Shown one piece after another: positions 26,701-35,942 of a DNA stretch of 64,000 bases (its first letter is position 1; each line of letters starts with the position of its first letter). The translations under genes were made by a program, and so were the position numbers. The DNA lies in contig JAILID010000025.1 in assembly GCA_024695465.1 (NCBI GenBank), positions 41,481 through 105,480 of the forward strand, written 5' to 3'. The DNA is from Lachnospiraceae bacterium. GTDB lineage: Bacteria; Bacillota; Clostridia; Lachnospirales; Lachnospiraceae. The notes beneath the pieces were generated by a model. That model was not told the DNA's origin. It worked only from the letters and a program-made list of their open reading frames with translations, and did no database searches.

Positions 26701-28231
26701 TCGAGGAAGAATTCCCGTCAAAATAAATATGATGGGAAGTCCCGACAATCGGATAGAGCTTCTTGTCCCCATCCATCGTGAGGGATTCTACCTTGCTTTG
26801 ATCCCCATAGGGCGATTCTGTCCAATAGCGGAAATAAATGAACCCTTCCTCGTCATTCTGGATGGGGATATACGCCACATAGTTATCTGTATTTTCTGCG
26901 TCATTGGGTTTTAGTACTGTCCCGGCAGCATACTCCCGGGTCTCCACAATCGAGCCAACCTGATCGTAATAGGTCAGCGTGACTGTCGGGTCCGTAAAAT
27001 CAGCAGCCAGATACACTTTCTCCTGTGTCTGGACCTCATTGCCGTTCTGATCTGTGGTATTGGCCGCAATGCCCGATACCGTCCCCCAGCCATTGAATTC
27101 CGTATTCGAAATGGAGACATTGTCCCCCTCAACCGTCACTTCATGCCAGCAGTTGAAGCGCCTCTTGTTCTCTACCGGATCCGTCGGCTCAACCAGCGTG
27201 TCGCCGTTATTTAAGACCTGGCGGTACTGGGTGTATTCATTTGCCCAATTCCCCTCATCGTCTTTCTCCGTATCCTTCAGGAAGTAATAGGTCCGGATCG
27301 GATCCAGGGTGGTGACGACATAGACGGAGAAGCCACGGGCCAGGAAGGAAATTTTTCCCTCTTCAATCCCGGAGATCTCCACGCGTTCCCGGCTTCCATC
27401 CTCCAGCAGATGGTAGACGGCAAAAGAAGCGCTGCCGGAAAGAGCTGCGTCGGCAATCGTCACCTCCACCGGACTGCCCTCCTCCGGCTGCCAGCCCTCG
27501 TTGATCGTGATGTCGTAGGCGCAGAGCGCGCCCTCGATATCCGTCTCCGCCGGGGCGACCGATACGTCCGCGCCGGCCGGCAGCTCGCCGGAGAGGGAAA
27601 CCGCAGCCCCGTTCCCGACGCTGACCGGAATGGTCTGCTCCTCCATGAGGACCTCTCCTTCGGCCAGGGCAATCCCCTGCGCTTCACTTAAAAGAATGGT
27701 CAAATCCTCGCCGACTCTAGCGGTCGTAAGAGGCATGCCAAGGACTCCGTCCTTGACGGAGTAGAGATTGGCGTGTCCCATATTTTCCGGAATGGAGTTC
27801 ACATGGATCACGGCCTTTATGAAGCGGCTGGAGGGCGTAAATACATAAGCCTCTGCCGCACCGTCAACCTTGATTGCCTCTGCAGCAGGACGCCGAAGTT
27901 CATACCAGGGCTTTTCAAAGCTGACGGAAAGAAGCGGTTCTTCCGATACAGAGCTTCCGGCCTCTAATTCATCTGCCAAGCCGTTATCTCCCGCATCTGA
28001 ATTTTCTGATAATACTTCGCTCTCAGCATTGTCTTCCAGCGAAGCATTTTCCTCCGACGGATTTTTTTCCGTCTCCGAAGGAGAAGCTGCCGATGAGTCC
28101 GCTTCCACTCGTGAATCCGAGCTGTCAGCTCCGCTGCCGAAGCCATATATATCCGCCTGGACCGGAACCGCAGTCATAAGCACCATAACCGCTGCCAAAA
28201 AAGCAGCTGTCAGTCTCTTACAAGTCTTCAT
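20753..28231 (-). CDS. giant InlB-repeat surface protein (paralogue B)
   Basis: A 2492-residue exported protein, closest to paralogue C. It has a signal peptide to about residue 27 (VPVQADIYGFG), an acidic Ser/Glu linker, and the shared N-terminal domain (FEKPWYELRRP, EQTIPVSVGNGAAVSLSG, CAYDITINEGWQPEEG). A long repeat region follows with InlB/Flg_new-like cores (FLGWYIK, LIGWYDI, FRGWKDS, FSGWYLD, FLGWFVK, FGGWED, FLYWYTN). The last ~90 residues are nearly identical to C: DLPAPTG, a hydrophobic helix and KLRVQ. The sequence around residues 150-350 also matches C almost base for base, while the central third differs strongly. GAGGAGGAG lies 13 bases before ATG 28231. Cell-envelope location is inferred; function unknown. 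Confidence 0.88.
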   Translation of the reverse strand: MKTCKRLTAAFLAAVMVLMTAVPVQADIYGFGSGADSSDSRVEADSSAASPSETEKNPSEENASLEDNAESEVLSENSDAGDNGLADELEAGSSVSEEPLLSVSFEKPWYELRRPAAEAIKVDGAAEAYVFTPSSRFIKAVIHVNSIPENMGHANLYSVKDGVLGMPLTTARVGEDLTILLSEAQGIALAEGEVLMEEQTIPVSVGNGAAVSLSGELPAGADVSVAPAETDIEGALCAYDITINEGWQPEEGSPVEVTIADAALSGSASFAVYHLLEDGSRERVEISGIEEGKISFLARGFSVYVVTTLDPIRTYYFLKDTEKDDEGNWANEYTQYRQVLNNGDTLVEPTDPVENKRRFNCWHEVTVEGDNVSISNTEFNGWGTVSGIAANTTDQNGNEVQTQEKVYLAADFTDPTVTLTYYDQVGSIVETREYAAGTVLKPNDAENTDNYVAYIPIQNDEEGFIYFRYWTESPYGDQSKVESLTMDGDKKLYPIVGTSHHIYFDGNSSSINGTRSSYVGALNILPGTKPGNLTADKIPQANGYNFLGWYIKSYDSGLAEDCVFAADGTLYEDGWEKLITQTDKESQDLTYDPTLYAHWEVGTAPYTVVYYAQKSTCEAGVDPTETDYEFLKTFDPTDEEHEITLEAATGSAVNLETLRSLVAAQRGSWTDQEILEDAFTESTSTSYVKDRQGFQLSTVNVPTISVAADGSSVLRIYLDRKTITMSFTGYGEAEDTDYQYYRYYWRSVNSESALDNYNYNSRIVTTRTTLLYANGLLGGEIKALYGHSLENYFPIKLITRVTTKTREYENGAFTDWVESISDAVQSSCISWTETSGTNSFSELFTATGVMPPVNTTSKMSSSGTATKINYYYLEVIDEDEKTDEMVTIEDFSAETEKYRYFSDNNYDNGAEHVYKLERHVLHNFNFITYDEEFFDIEGFEQVAGYPPLSENYNGVMGTEAGLEGPYYLYYSRNKWTIHLINPMNGSDNRDVTYFYGEEIKASDDGMAYFPSVENVSLKNWRYYWYYDKECTDPVIFDDDDAGTELLMPNHDMTFYAGLKKEYRVEVFPDGGELEHGISTGNDYSSFFWVDEGETIVEYSNIARDYVQVADDYTSDDEEIFWYEKHPYIGEDKVNWDNQQTFYKYWVKDAEHQDEDSYIKSIGAYSLIGWYDISDYVQYDEENESFTSNYDADAGAYPEGAAPLMDPRTDPIPEEAGLFDFTSPIENIEHSIYMKAKWRPMSEFRIIYDADDGSTAVRAPEDPDAYVVGASVAIQASVDQPDGKQFRGWKDSDGNIYQPNSYLTVSEAISTANTDGSRTITLTAVYEAGEFKDNYTAGYTFKNGDTVYFVEMISPGEELVMPDAPEGSGVNEGKRFSGWYLDPDCTKPFNGFGVVSVPKDTVLYAGYKQFFTVTYYDAKLVSEDWAQGDNILATELYADGDILSTTGVRYEIDSDRYVKYWHLFDEDENEILDGTEPKEVPYVSTATATTVDKNLVLWPEMGDYTYLYFETNGGSYVDPLQIPTDDTHWAHRPVEPTRAGYQFLGWFVKKEFTLDSNGDPDRNYEFDFDEFTSSRSDLLENTLYAWWKPVGSTSSTARYTVIWWTQTADGGNAYEYQTSQSYEGTIGSTVDVTSSGWIAEHEDPTDVNSTHLPSYYDADTSTDNTKYFSYTAPGDTAYGTPSEVSTIIEDDGKSVINIRFHRSRYKMVFDTQVHSTAIGYPETNYVSYIHYKGDIYDNQDDNKYTINDVWFGRPIADFWPIVDQTRSSAEGEPKPWLELNTQGTYNRFHAWRTNMNYNSLPAVVNGTMLDQADTSNTVTFALIQSNNTADVNVHYYFKEINGGNYSEKEEYAQTLTANSAIFTEPQTDPSKEGIFKFQPSEGTVKYFLYCFLRAKDFDGYHVVGYLPTVSSEDITESSYCMILGSNGYAWGEYSGPETTDNSLTERNLSFYYRPKTYTIELHQNDGDLYETIDVDYGDTIQDKIEAVTVPDAPSTDLVFDCWSVTNLNPQSYTSTYTDNKMPASNIPLYATWKTREVTITTEGCDQEGNETDVESSYGTYTEAHGSLFTTFEVKNPRTNRKGVSFGGWEDTTTADKYSVNDIINEDITIRPIWIDKHVPSPVYVYNEGTLIDSESGISGTTAVSGYTDRVQDSASYLSGAKALVKDGSVLARSNGDRRYEFICWNTDPNGQGIDYYPGETVTLTTDGVVLYARYADVREVTLVYHLNNVAGDGAEFVAKEDGVNLDITDYGTEENPESVISIFFANYLNVNNRDMYPNTAYPVNKDKNEKEFTVSRPGWKFLYWYTNESASVEGGTKIYPDDGDIRVNTLGQDDQNRVHLYGQWETVKLPVTVYQDSAELSVKEGQNAYVELTSVAEDQVYTINADALASLYDVANKYTLSSDPAAQFVKGAVSSDTGKQMVTNVKFNKASNVWQYSYDGSTYTDFGDSKLELYYTTSDLPAPTGSRLPWLPWVVMIGLAAVVTLVTRKLRVQ

Positions 28232-28359
28232 CTTTGTCTTTTTCTCCTCCTCGATTATCTCAGTTTCAGAATCATGTGATCGTTCAAAGCAGCCTTGCGG
28301 AATATTTATTGCAAAAGGTAAATGAATATACCCTTCGCCATAATAATCTATACTGATTC

Positions 28360-28388
28360 ATAATATCGTATATTCTCATTTTTATCAA
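28360..28388 (-). promoter_or_regulatory. sigma-A promoter of giant gene B
   Basis: Minus strand TTGATA (28388-28383), 17-base spacer and TATTAT (28365-28360), leaving a leader of about 120 bases. The rest of the gap 28232-28431 holds nothing else I recognise. Confidence 0.6.
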
Positions 28389-28431
28389 TGTTTTTTTAAT
28401 GAATATCGATTAAAAGAATTTTTGTTCTTTA

Positions 28432-28476
28432 GATCTCAAAAAATAAAAGCCTGCGGAGCAAAGCGCCGCAGGCTTT
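28432..28476 (-). terminator. terminator of giant gene C
   Basis: An 11-bp stem AAAGCCTGCGG/CCGCAGGCTTT (28446-28456 and 28466-28476), followed on the minus strand by a T-rich run (the A-rich stretch 28432-28448 on the plus strand), 20 bases after the gene C stop. Confidence 0.9.
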
Positions 28477-28495
28477 CATTGCTTAAATCATTTGA

Positions 28496-31400
28496 TTATT
28501 GAACCCTCAGCTTCCTCGTAACCAGCGTTACAACTGCCGCAAGGCCGATCATTACGACCCAGGGAAGCCAGGGAAGGCGGGTGCCGGTGGGAGCCGGAAG
28601 ATCGCTGGTGGTGTAATAAAGCTCCAGCTTGCTGTCCCCAAAGTCCGTATAGGTGCTTCCGTCATAGCTGTACTGCCATACATTCGACGCCTTGTTGAAC
28701 TTCACGTTCGTCAGCATCCGCTTGCTCGTATCGCTTGAGACAGCTCCCTTGACAAATTGGGCTGCCGGATCCGAACTCAGCGTATAATTATTCGCGACGT
28801 CATAGAGTAAATCCAGCGTATCGGCACTTATAGTGTAAGTGTATAGCAGCTGATCCTCCGTCACGCTCGTGAGTTCCACATAGGCGTTCTGTCCTTCCTT
28901 TACCGAAAGCTCAGCTGAATCCTGATAGACCGTGACCGGGAGCTTGACCGTTTCCCACTGGGCGTAGAGATGAGCCCTGTTATCAGTCTGTTCCAAGGTA
29001 TTAACGCGAATATCCCCGTCATCCGGATAAATCTTTGTCCCGCCCTCCACAGACGCGCTTTCATTGGTGTACCAATAGAGGAACTTCCAACCTGGGCGGC
29101 TGACGGTGAACTTGCTCCCATTCACATCCGCATTCACCGGGAACGCCGTGTTAGGGTACATATCTGTATTAAACAGATTATGATAGTTCGCAAAATGGAT
29201 ACTGATAACTATCTCCTTATTTCCCTCTGTACCATACTCGTTGGTAATCAAGTCTTCAAGAACTGTGGTCTCAGGAACAAATTCCGCCCCATCTCCAGCC
29301 ACATTATTCAGATGGTAGATAAGGGTAACCTCGCGGACATCCGCATAGCGGGCGTAGAGGACGACTCCCTCTGAAGTAAGCGTCACCGTATCTCCCGGAT
29401 AGTAATCAACTCCCTGTCCGTTAGGATCGGTATTCCAGCAGATAAACTCATAGCTTCTGTCACCGTTTGACCTCGCAAGAACCGATCCGTCCTTGACCAG
29501 AGCCTTCGCGCCTGACAGGTAGCTGGCCGTATCCTGCACGCGATCTGTATAACCACTCACCGCGGTTGTCCCGGAAATTCCGCTTCCCGAAATAACAAGA
29601 GTATCAGGTTCATCGATATTGTAATCATAAACCGGAGAAGGCACATGCTTATCGATCCAGATTGGCTTGATTTCAATATCCTTAGTAATCACATCATTTA
29701 CGGAGTATTTGTCCGCAGTTGTGGTATCCTGCCAGCCTCCGAAAGCCCTTCCTTTTATTTCCGTCTTAGGATTTCTGACTTCAAAATTAGTAAAGATACT
29801 TCCGTAAGATTTCGAATAGGTTCCATACGGATTATCTCCGGCTTCTGTATTTCCATTGGTTTCATTTCCATCCGAGTCATAGCCTATGGTTGTTATCGTA
29901 ACTTCCTTTGTCTTCCAGGTCGCATATAAGACAAGGGGTCTTGTCGGCATGATCGCTCCGCTGTAGGCTTGAGGACTGAATCTAGTAACGGACCAACGAT
30001 CAAAAACAATGTTTTCTATTTCGCTTTCAGGCTCAGCGACGTTTTCAAGCGCGCTCGCAATATCCGCCCCGTACTTAAGCTCAAGCGTCGTATAATTGCT
30101 TGTTTCACTATTCTTAAGCGTCAGTGTGTAGGTTTTAGCTGTATAATAGAAGTACAGATTACGTTCTTCGTCAGCGGTGGGATCGGAAGGTCCCCGGTAC
30201 TCAGCAAAACCACTGTCATTAGCCTCATAACAATAGTTTCCATCCACTGCATTATCCAAGCCAAGAATCACATCATACCCGTCAAATGTCTTTGCCGATA
30301 AATATGTCACGAAAAAGCTTTTTGTTGTGCCGCTATCAGAAACCTTCTTAATATTTGCACTCTTTACATAATTGCTCGGAATCGTTATTTCCTGCCGGTA
30401 ATTATATCCGTTGGCATCCGTATCGTTCCCGTCAAAAATATAATTGACTATGAAAGAATAACCCCCTGCCGACTGTGTCTCGAGTTGGAAATCAATTATT
30501 TTGTTTCCATCCTCATCACTTGCGTAGCCAAGCATCTCAGAGCTCACATCTGCCGGAACAGTGGCAAAACCGTTCGTCGATCCAGTATAATTCCAACTCG
30601 CATATTCCTTACCGGATTCCCCAACTGTCAAATAAGGACGGTCAGCATTTATATTAGACGAAGCAGGCCACACCATCGTCAGGGGCATATGATACCAGCC
30701 TGTGAAAGAATATTTATTGTCTCCGGTGGAGTAGGAATCGTCCCCACTATGAACGATATTGTCTGTCGAGGTTGTATCGAACCTGAATACATACCGTTTT
30801 CTGTCAAATCGGATGTTGGCAACCGCGTTTCCATCGTCTGTTATGACAATTTCAACATCACTTCCGATCCCAGCTTCACTTTCTCCCGGGCCTACATAAG
30901 TGAAATACTGAGCTTCATCCGTACTATAGTAAATCGGAAGATGATCCTCGTTTATCAAAGTAGGATCTTCGTTAGCCGCAATCCATTCCGGAGATGTAAC
31001 ATTAATCCTGCTTCCGATAACGCCTGTATAGGATTTAGAATTCTGATATTCATACGTTGTTTTTCCATCAGAAGCCTGCGTCCACCAGATAACCGTATAG
31101 TTGGCTGTCTTGCTGGTATTCCCTACCGGCTCCCACCAGGCATACAACGTATCTTGAGAAAGCGAAGAAGTGTTAAAGTCAAACTCCAAGCTTCGATCAA
31201 CTTCACCCTCTTCCGTCAGCGTATATGTTTCTTGTGTAAACCATCCAAGGAACTGGTAACCGTCGCGAACGGGCTCTACCGGTCGATGAACCCAGTGAAT
31301 GCCATCCACCGGTATCTGAATCTGTTCCACGTAACTTCCGCCATTAGAATCAAAGTAAAGGTATGAGTATTCTTCCATCTTGGGCCAGAGAATCAAATTC

Positions 31401-34400
31401 TCAGTCACATTCAATCCTGTTGATGTAGAAAGATAAGGAACACCGTTTTCTTTTACCTTTTCACCGGCTTCATTGTAAACATTCCAATAAACAACATGAC
31501 GGTCAGAATCAAATTCATATCTGACAGCAGCTGTTTCCAACTCCGCATCAGCAGGATAAAGCTCGGTGTCCAGCACGTTATCTCCCTGAACCCAGCCATC
31601 CTCGCCGCTCTTTGAATCATAATACGTGATAGAAAACATTTCTGTGTATCCCGCATAGAGAATCGTATCTTTCGGCACACTCACTACGCCAAAACCATTA
31701 AAGGGTTTTGTGCATTCCTGATCAAGATACCAACCGTCAAATTGTTTTCCTTCATTTTCACCAATTCCTGTCGGCGCGTCCGGCATGACAAGTTTTTCAC
31801 CCGGACTAATTATCTCCTCATAATAAACATTATCACCATTTTTAAAAATATAATCAGCTGTATAATTATCCTTATAAGCCCCAGGCTCATAGCATGCTGT
31901 TAAAGTAATTGTTCTTGAACCATCGTTATTAGCTGTTGAGATTGCCTCACTGACCCTCAGAAGGCTGTTGGGCTGATAGACATTACCGGCTGAATCCTTC
32001 CATCCCCGGAACTGCTTTCCATCCGGCTGATCTACTGAAGCCTGTACCAGAGCATTGGCGTCAACTACATAAGAATCAGGATCTTCCGGAGCGCGTACTA
32101 CAGTGCTGCCATCATCGGCATCATAAACAATTCTAAACTCACTCATAGGCCGCCATTTTGCTTTTAAAATAACCGGCTTTGTAACACGCGTCGAAAAATT
32201 ATAAAGTTCAGCTGTTTCCGGGACAGGATCTGTTCGCGGGTCCATTGCGCCCGTATATGAATTGCTTGCGCTATCATAAGTATTTTCACCTACGGCATCT
32301 GTAATATCATACCATCCAATGAGACTGTAGGCTCCTATATTCCTGATGTAGTACGCATCCTCCATATCTTCATTCTGTTCTGTCCCCAGAGGCCAATACT
32401 TGTAGAATCGCTTCATTTCGTACTCGGAATCAGCAGCGCTTTTTGCCATTTCCTGCTCATAGGGATGCTGCTCATACAAATAGACTTCCGTATCCTCCGG
32501 TATAGAATCGACCTTTACATAATCACGGGTAATATTGCTGTATTCGGAAATTAATTCACCATGATCGGCATTGAAAAAAGAAGCATACGTATTTCCTGTC
32601 GCAATACCGCTTTCCAGCTCGCCTCCATCCGGATAGATTTGAACAACATATTTTAATTTCAAGCCTTCATAAAGTTCAATATCCCTGTCCGGCATAGTAA
32701 AATCAGAGAAGTCAACCGGAGAAGTACATTCTTTATCATAATACCACCAAATGCTATTCCCCTCGTCATCCTTTCTCATTGGCTGAGCATATGGAATCTC
32801 AAATTTAAATTTTTCCAAATCATCTTCTTTTATTTTCAGCTTAAACTTTACGCCTGAGATTTCCTTTTGATCATTATCATCAAGTGTATTTTTAAGTGTA
32901 ATATTATGCGTATTAAGCTTATAATAGTGATATATATCATAGTTATCAATATCCGAATGATACTCTATAACCGGCTCATCCGTTCCGCTTTCGCTTATGA
33001 CTGTATATTCCGGATCTGATGTCAACTGCGTATAACCCGTCATATCACGAAAATCCAAGGTTTTCTCTCTGTACTGATTTATATACCCATTCCACTCAAC
33101 GGAATGAAATTCCTCGTAGAATCCATCTATCAATTTATACTTTAAGACCTTGTTCCCATTACCATCTTCAATATAGTCGCCATCCTTATCCTCTGCGTAC
33201 TCACCCATGTTATTTTGGATTTCCGCAATATCAACATTTGGATCCACTTCAAGATAATAATACATTCGATTATCTTTTCCGTTATATGCGTTATGAACCA
33301 AATATTGATCGCTGCCATTTTCGCCAAGGTAAGGCATCTCTTCTACTGATTTCTGCAACTTATGAAAGATCTCATCACTGTCAGAAGTTCCATACCAACT
33401 GGCCGTTCCTAATGTAAGAGTATATCCGGTATAGGTTTGCACATAATTACCATCAAAATATCTGAATACGCTTTGATCTTTTATCGGAAAATAATGATTT
33501 ATCTTTTGTCCATACAATGCTTTTATTTTTGCCAATTCCGGAAATGCTATATCATTATTCTTGTATCTAGGGATTCCTAATGCGTTTTTATAGTAATAGC
33601 CTCCGGCAGCGTTAACATCAATGATGTCACTGGAACTTGGCTTCTTATCGTTTATATTTATGGTGTAATCCATCAAATGCAGAGTATAAACCTTCCGGTC
33701 AAAGTATACTTTAACAACCCCGCTTCCGTCCGCATTTGCCGTTGCCGGGTTTGTCTCCGTATTTGTAAGAGTCGTATTTACCACAAATCCGTCCACTTCC
33801 TCACCATAGGCAGCTTTATAATGACTTACATCCGGATTTGTTTTATCATCTTGATTGACGTATAAATATTCCGCTGCATCTTTTTCCGGATCATAGTAAA
33901 TCGGATCTCCCACCATTGGAGCCTCTTCACTGTCCGCTGTGATGGTTCTGACGGAACGAAGAAAGTCATACGTTTTTTCGCTATCAGCGGCATCAGGACT
34001 ATCCGTCTTTCTCTGTACATAATATACAACGCTATATCCGACCCGGGTTTCCTCCCAGTGGGCGTAAAGGGTAGGATCATAGCTCAAATCATAGTTGGCG
34101 TAGTCAGGGTCATCCGCTATCGTCTGGGTAATAAGCTTTTTCCATCCGGCTTCCTGCAGCTCTCCCCCAGCGTTAAATACGCAGTCATTCTCGTCTGTCA
34201 CGTAGGACTTAATATACCAGCCAAGAAACTTATATCCCTCGGCCACGGGAACTTCCGCTCTCAGCGGATGAGACTCATCAAATGGATCTGTCCCCGGATT
34301 TACAGACAGGCCGCCCACATAGCTGCTCTTTGTACCATCAAGAACAGCATCATTTCCGTCAAAATAAATATGATGGGAGGATCCGACAATCGGATAAAGC

Positions 34401-35893
34401 TTCTTGTCCCCATCCATCTTAAGAGACGTCGTCTTCTCCTTGTTCCCATAGGGATCATCTGTCCAATAGCGGAAATAGACAAATCCATCCTCGTCATTCT
34501 GGATGGGGATATACGCCACATAGTTATCTGTATCTTCCGCGTAATTGGGATTAACTTCTGTCCCGGCAGCATACTCCCGGGTCTCCACAATCGAGCCGAC
34601 CTGATCGTAATAGGTCAGCGTGACTGTCGGATCCGTAAAGCTCGCAAGCAGGTACACCTCCTCCTTCGTCTGGGAAACCACAGTTCCATTTTCATCCACT
34701 TCGTTGGCCGCGATGTCCGATACCGTCCCCCAGCCCTCAAACGCCGTGTCCGAAGCTGTGACCGTATCCCCGTCAACGGTCACTTCATACCAGCAGTTGA
34801 AGCGCCTCTTGTTCTCTACCGGATCCGTCGGCTCAACCAGCGTGTCGCCGTTATTTAAGACCTGGCGGTACTGGGTGTATTCATTTGCCCAATTCCCCTC
34901 ATCGTCTCTCTCCGTATCCTTCAGGAAGTAGTAGGTCCGGATCGGATCCATGGTGGTGACGACATAGACGGAGAAGCCGGGGGCCAGGAAGGAGATTTTT
35001 CCTTCTTCGATCCCGGAGATCTCCACGCGTTCCCGGCTTCCATCCTCCAGCAGATGGTAGACGGCAAAAGAAGCGCTTCCGGAAAGCGCGGCGTCGGCGA
35101 TCGTCACCTCCACCGGACTGCCCTCCTCCGGCTGCCAGCCCTCGTTGATCGTGATGTCGTAGGCGCAGAGCGCACCCTCGATATCCGTCTCTGCCGGGGC
35201 GACCGATACGTCCGCGCCGGCCGGCAGCTCGCCGGAGAGGGAAACCGCAGCGCCGTTCCCGACGCTGACCGGAATGGTCTGCTCCTCCATGAGGATTTCG
35301 CCCTCGGCCAGGGCGATCCCCTGCGCTTCATTTAGCAAAACGGAGAAATCCTCGCCGACTCTGGCGGTCGTAAGAGGCATGTCAAGAGCTCCGTCCTTGA
35401 CGGAGTAAAGATTGGCATGTCCCATGTCTTCCGGGATGGCGTTGACATGGACCAGGGCCTTTATGAAGCGGCTTTGGGAGCTGAAGCGGTAGGCTTCCTC
35501 CGCCCCATCGACAGCAAGAAGGTCAGCCGTCGGATTCCCCGGAATATACCAGGGCTTTTCAAAGCTGATGGAGAGAAGCGCCCCCGGCTTCCCGTCCGAA
35601 TCATTTTCAGCCGTCGAATCAGCTTCCCCGTTCCCAGAGGCCTCAAGAGAGCCTTCATCAGATTCCGGCTCCTCCGCTTGCGGCAGCGTTTCCGAAGACG
35701 AAGCTTCCGCGCCCTCGGAATGGATCGCCTCGCTTTCCGCGGCCGGCGTAAGCTCCGCAGCTTCCTGCGCGGGGCTTTCCTCCTTTATCCCAAAACCGTA
35801 AGTATCCGCATAAGCCGGTGCCGCCGTTGATAGCACCATGATGAAAGTTAAGAGCAGCGCGGCCATCTTTTTAAGTGTCCTTGACATTTTCAT
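28496..35893 (-). CDS. giant InlB-repeat surface protein (paralogue C)
   Basis: A 2465-residue exported protein, sister of paralogue B. The signal peptide runs to about residue 29 (APAYADTYGFG), then an acidic linker and the shared N-terminal domain (about 110-320). A repeat region carries InlB/Flg_new-like cores (FLGWYIK, LIGWYDI, FRGWKDS, FDGWYLD, FLGWFTQ, FGGWQD, FICWNTD, FLYWYTN). The end reads DLPAPTG, a hydrophobic helix and KLRVQ. Start ATG 35893 follows GGGGGTAGG; a second ATG two codons in is also possible. The central segment (about residues 640-1000) is A+T-richer and differs from B, while both ends are almost the same DNA, suggesting duplication with later replacement or conversion. 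Function unknown; a surface adhesin is a reasonable guess. Confidence 0.88.
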   Translation of the reverse strand: MKMSRTLKKMAALLLTFIMVLSTAAPAYADTYGFGIKEESPAQEAAELTPAAESEAIHSEGAEASSSETLPQAEEPESDEGSLEASGNGEADSTAENDSDGKPGALLSISFEKPWYIPGNPTADLLAVDGAEEAYRFSSQSRFIKALVHVNAIPEDMGHANLYSVKDGALDMPLTTARVGEDFSVLLNEAQGIALAEGEILMEEQTIPVSVGNGAAVSLSGELPAGADVSVAPAETDIEGALCAYDITINEGWQPEEGSPVEVTIADAALSGSASFAVYHLLEDGSRERVEISGIEEGKISFLAPGFSVYVVTTMDPIRTYYFLKDTERDDEGNWANEYTQYRQVLNNGDTLVEPTDPVENKRRFNCWYEVTVDGDTVTASDTAFEGWGTVSDIAANEVDENGTVVSQTKEEVYLLASFTDPTVTLTYYDQVGSIVETREYAAGTEVNPNYAEDTDNYVAYIPIQNDEDGFVYFRYWTDDPYGNKEKTTSLKMDGDKKLYPIVGSSHHIYFDGNDAVLDGTKSSYVGGLSVNPGTDPFDESHPLRAEVPVAEGYKFLGWYIKSYVTDENDCVFNAGGELQEAGWKKLITQTIADDPDYANYDLSYDPTLYAHWEETRVGYSVVYYVQRKTDSPDAADSEKTYDFLRSVRTITADSEEAPMVGDPIYYDPEKDAAEYLYVNQDDKTNPDVSHYKAAYGEEVDGFVVNTTLTNTETNPATANADGSGVVKVYFDRKVYTLHLMDYTININDKKPSSSDIIDVNAAGGYYYKNALGIPRYKNNDIAFPELAKIKALYGQKINHYFPIKDQSVFRYFDGNYVQTYTGYTLTLGTASWYGTSDSDEIFHKLQKSVEEMPYLGENGSDQYLVHNAYNGKDNRMYYYLEVDPNVDIAEIQNNMGEYAEDKDGDYIEDGNGNKVLKYKLIDGFYEEFHSVEWNGYINQYREKTLDFRDMTGYTQLTSDPEYTVISESGTDEPVIEYHSDIDNYDIYHYYKLNTHNITLKNTLDDNDQKEISGVKFKLKIKEDDLEKFKFEIPYAQPMRKDDEGNSIWWYYDKECTSPVDFSDFTMPDRDIELYEGLKLKYVVQIYPDGGELESGIATGNTYASFFNADHGELISEYSNITRDYVKVDSIPEDTEVYLYEQHPYEQEMAKSAADSEYEMKRFYKYWPLGTEQNEDMEDAYYIRNIGAYSLIGWYDITDAVGENTYDSASNSYTGAMDPRTDPVPETAELYNFSTRVTKPVILKAKWRPMSEFRIVYDADDGSTVVRAPEDPDSYVVDANALVQASVDQPDGKQFRGWKDSAGNVYQPNSLLRVSEAISTANNDGSRTITLTACYEPGAYKDNYTADYIFKNGDNVYYEEIISPGEKLVMPDAPTGIGENEGKQFDGWYLDQECTKPFNGFGVVSVPKDTILYAGYTEMFSITYYDSKSGEDGWVQGDNVLDTELYPADAELETAAVRYEFDSDRHVVYWNVYNEAGEKVKENGVPYLSTSTGLNVTENLILWPKMEEYSYLYFDSNGGSYVEQIQIPVDGIHWVHRPVEPVRDGYQFLGWFTQETYTLTEEGEVDRSLEFDFNTSSLSQDTLYAWWEPVGNTSKTANYTVIWWTQASDGKTTYEYQNSKSYTGVIGSRINVTSPEWIAANEDPTLINEDHLPIYYSTDEAQYFTYVGPGESEAGIGSDVEIVITDDGNAVANIRFDRKRYVFRFDTTSTDNIVHSGDDSYSTGDNKYSFTGWYHMPLTMVWPASSNINADRPYLTVGESGKEYASWNYTGSTNGFATVPADVSSEMLGYASDEDGNKIIDFQLETQSAGGYSFIVNYIFDGNDTDANGYNYRQEITIPSNYVKSANIKKVSDSGTTKSFFVTYLSAKTFDGYDVILGLDNAVDGNYCYEANDSGFAEYRGPSDPTADEERNLYFYYTAKTYTLTLKNSETSNYTTLELKYGADIASALENVAEPESEIENIVFDRWSVTRFSPQAYSGAIMPTRPLVLYATWKTKEVTITTIGYDSDGNETNGNTEAGDNPYGTYSKSYGSIFTNFEVRNPKTEIKGRAFGGWQDTTTADKYSVNDVITKDIEIKPIWIDKHVPSPVYDYNIDEPDTLVISGSGISGTTAVSGYTDRVQDTASYLSGAKALVKDGSVLARSNGDRSYEFICWNTDPNGQGVDYYPGDTVTLTSEGVVLYARYADVREVTLIYHLNNVAGDGAEFVPETTVLEDLITNEYGTEGNKEIVISIHFANYHNLFNTDMYPNTAFPVNADVNGSKFTVSRPGWKFLYWYTNESASVEGGTKIYPDDGDIRVNTLEQTDNRAHLYAQWETVKLPVTVYQDSAELSVKEGQNAYVELTSVTEDQLLYTYTISADTLDLLYDVANNYTLSSDPAAQFVKGAVSSDTSKRMLTNVKFNKASNVWQYSYDGSTYTDFGDSKLELYYTTSDLPAPTGTRLPWLPWVVMIGLAAVVTLVTRKLRVQ

Positions 35894-35942
35894 TGCCTAC
35901 CCCCTGTCAGACGTGTATCAGAGCCAACATATAAGCTATTTC

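Noticed and set aside
35905-35930. Resemblance of CAGACGTGTATCAGAGCC to a sequencing adapter
   Set aside because: It matches no adapter I know over its length and lies in a plausible promoter-leader context of giant gene C.
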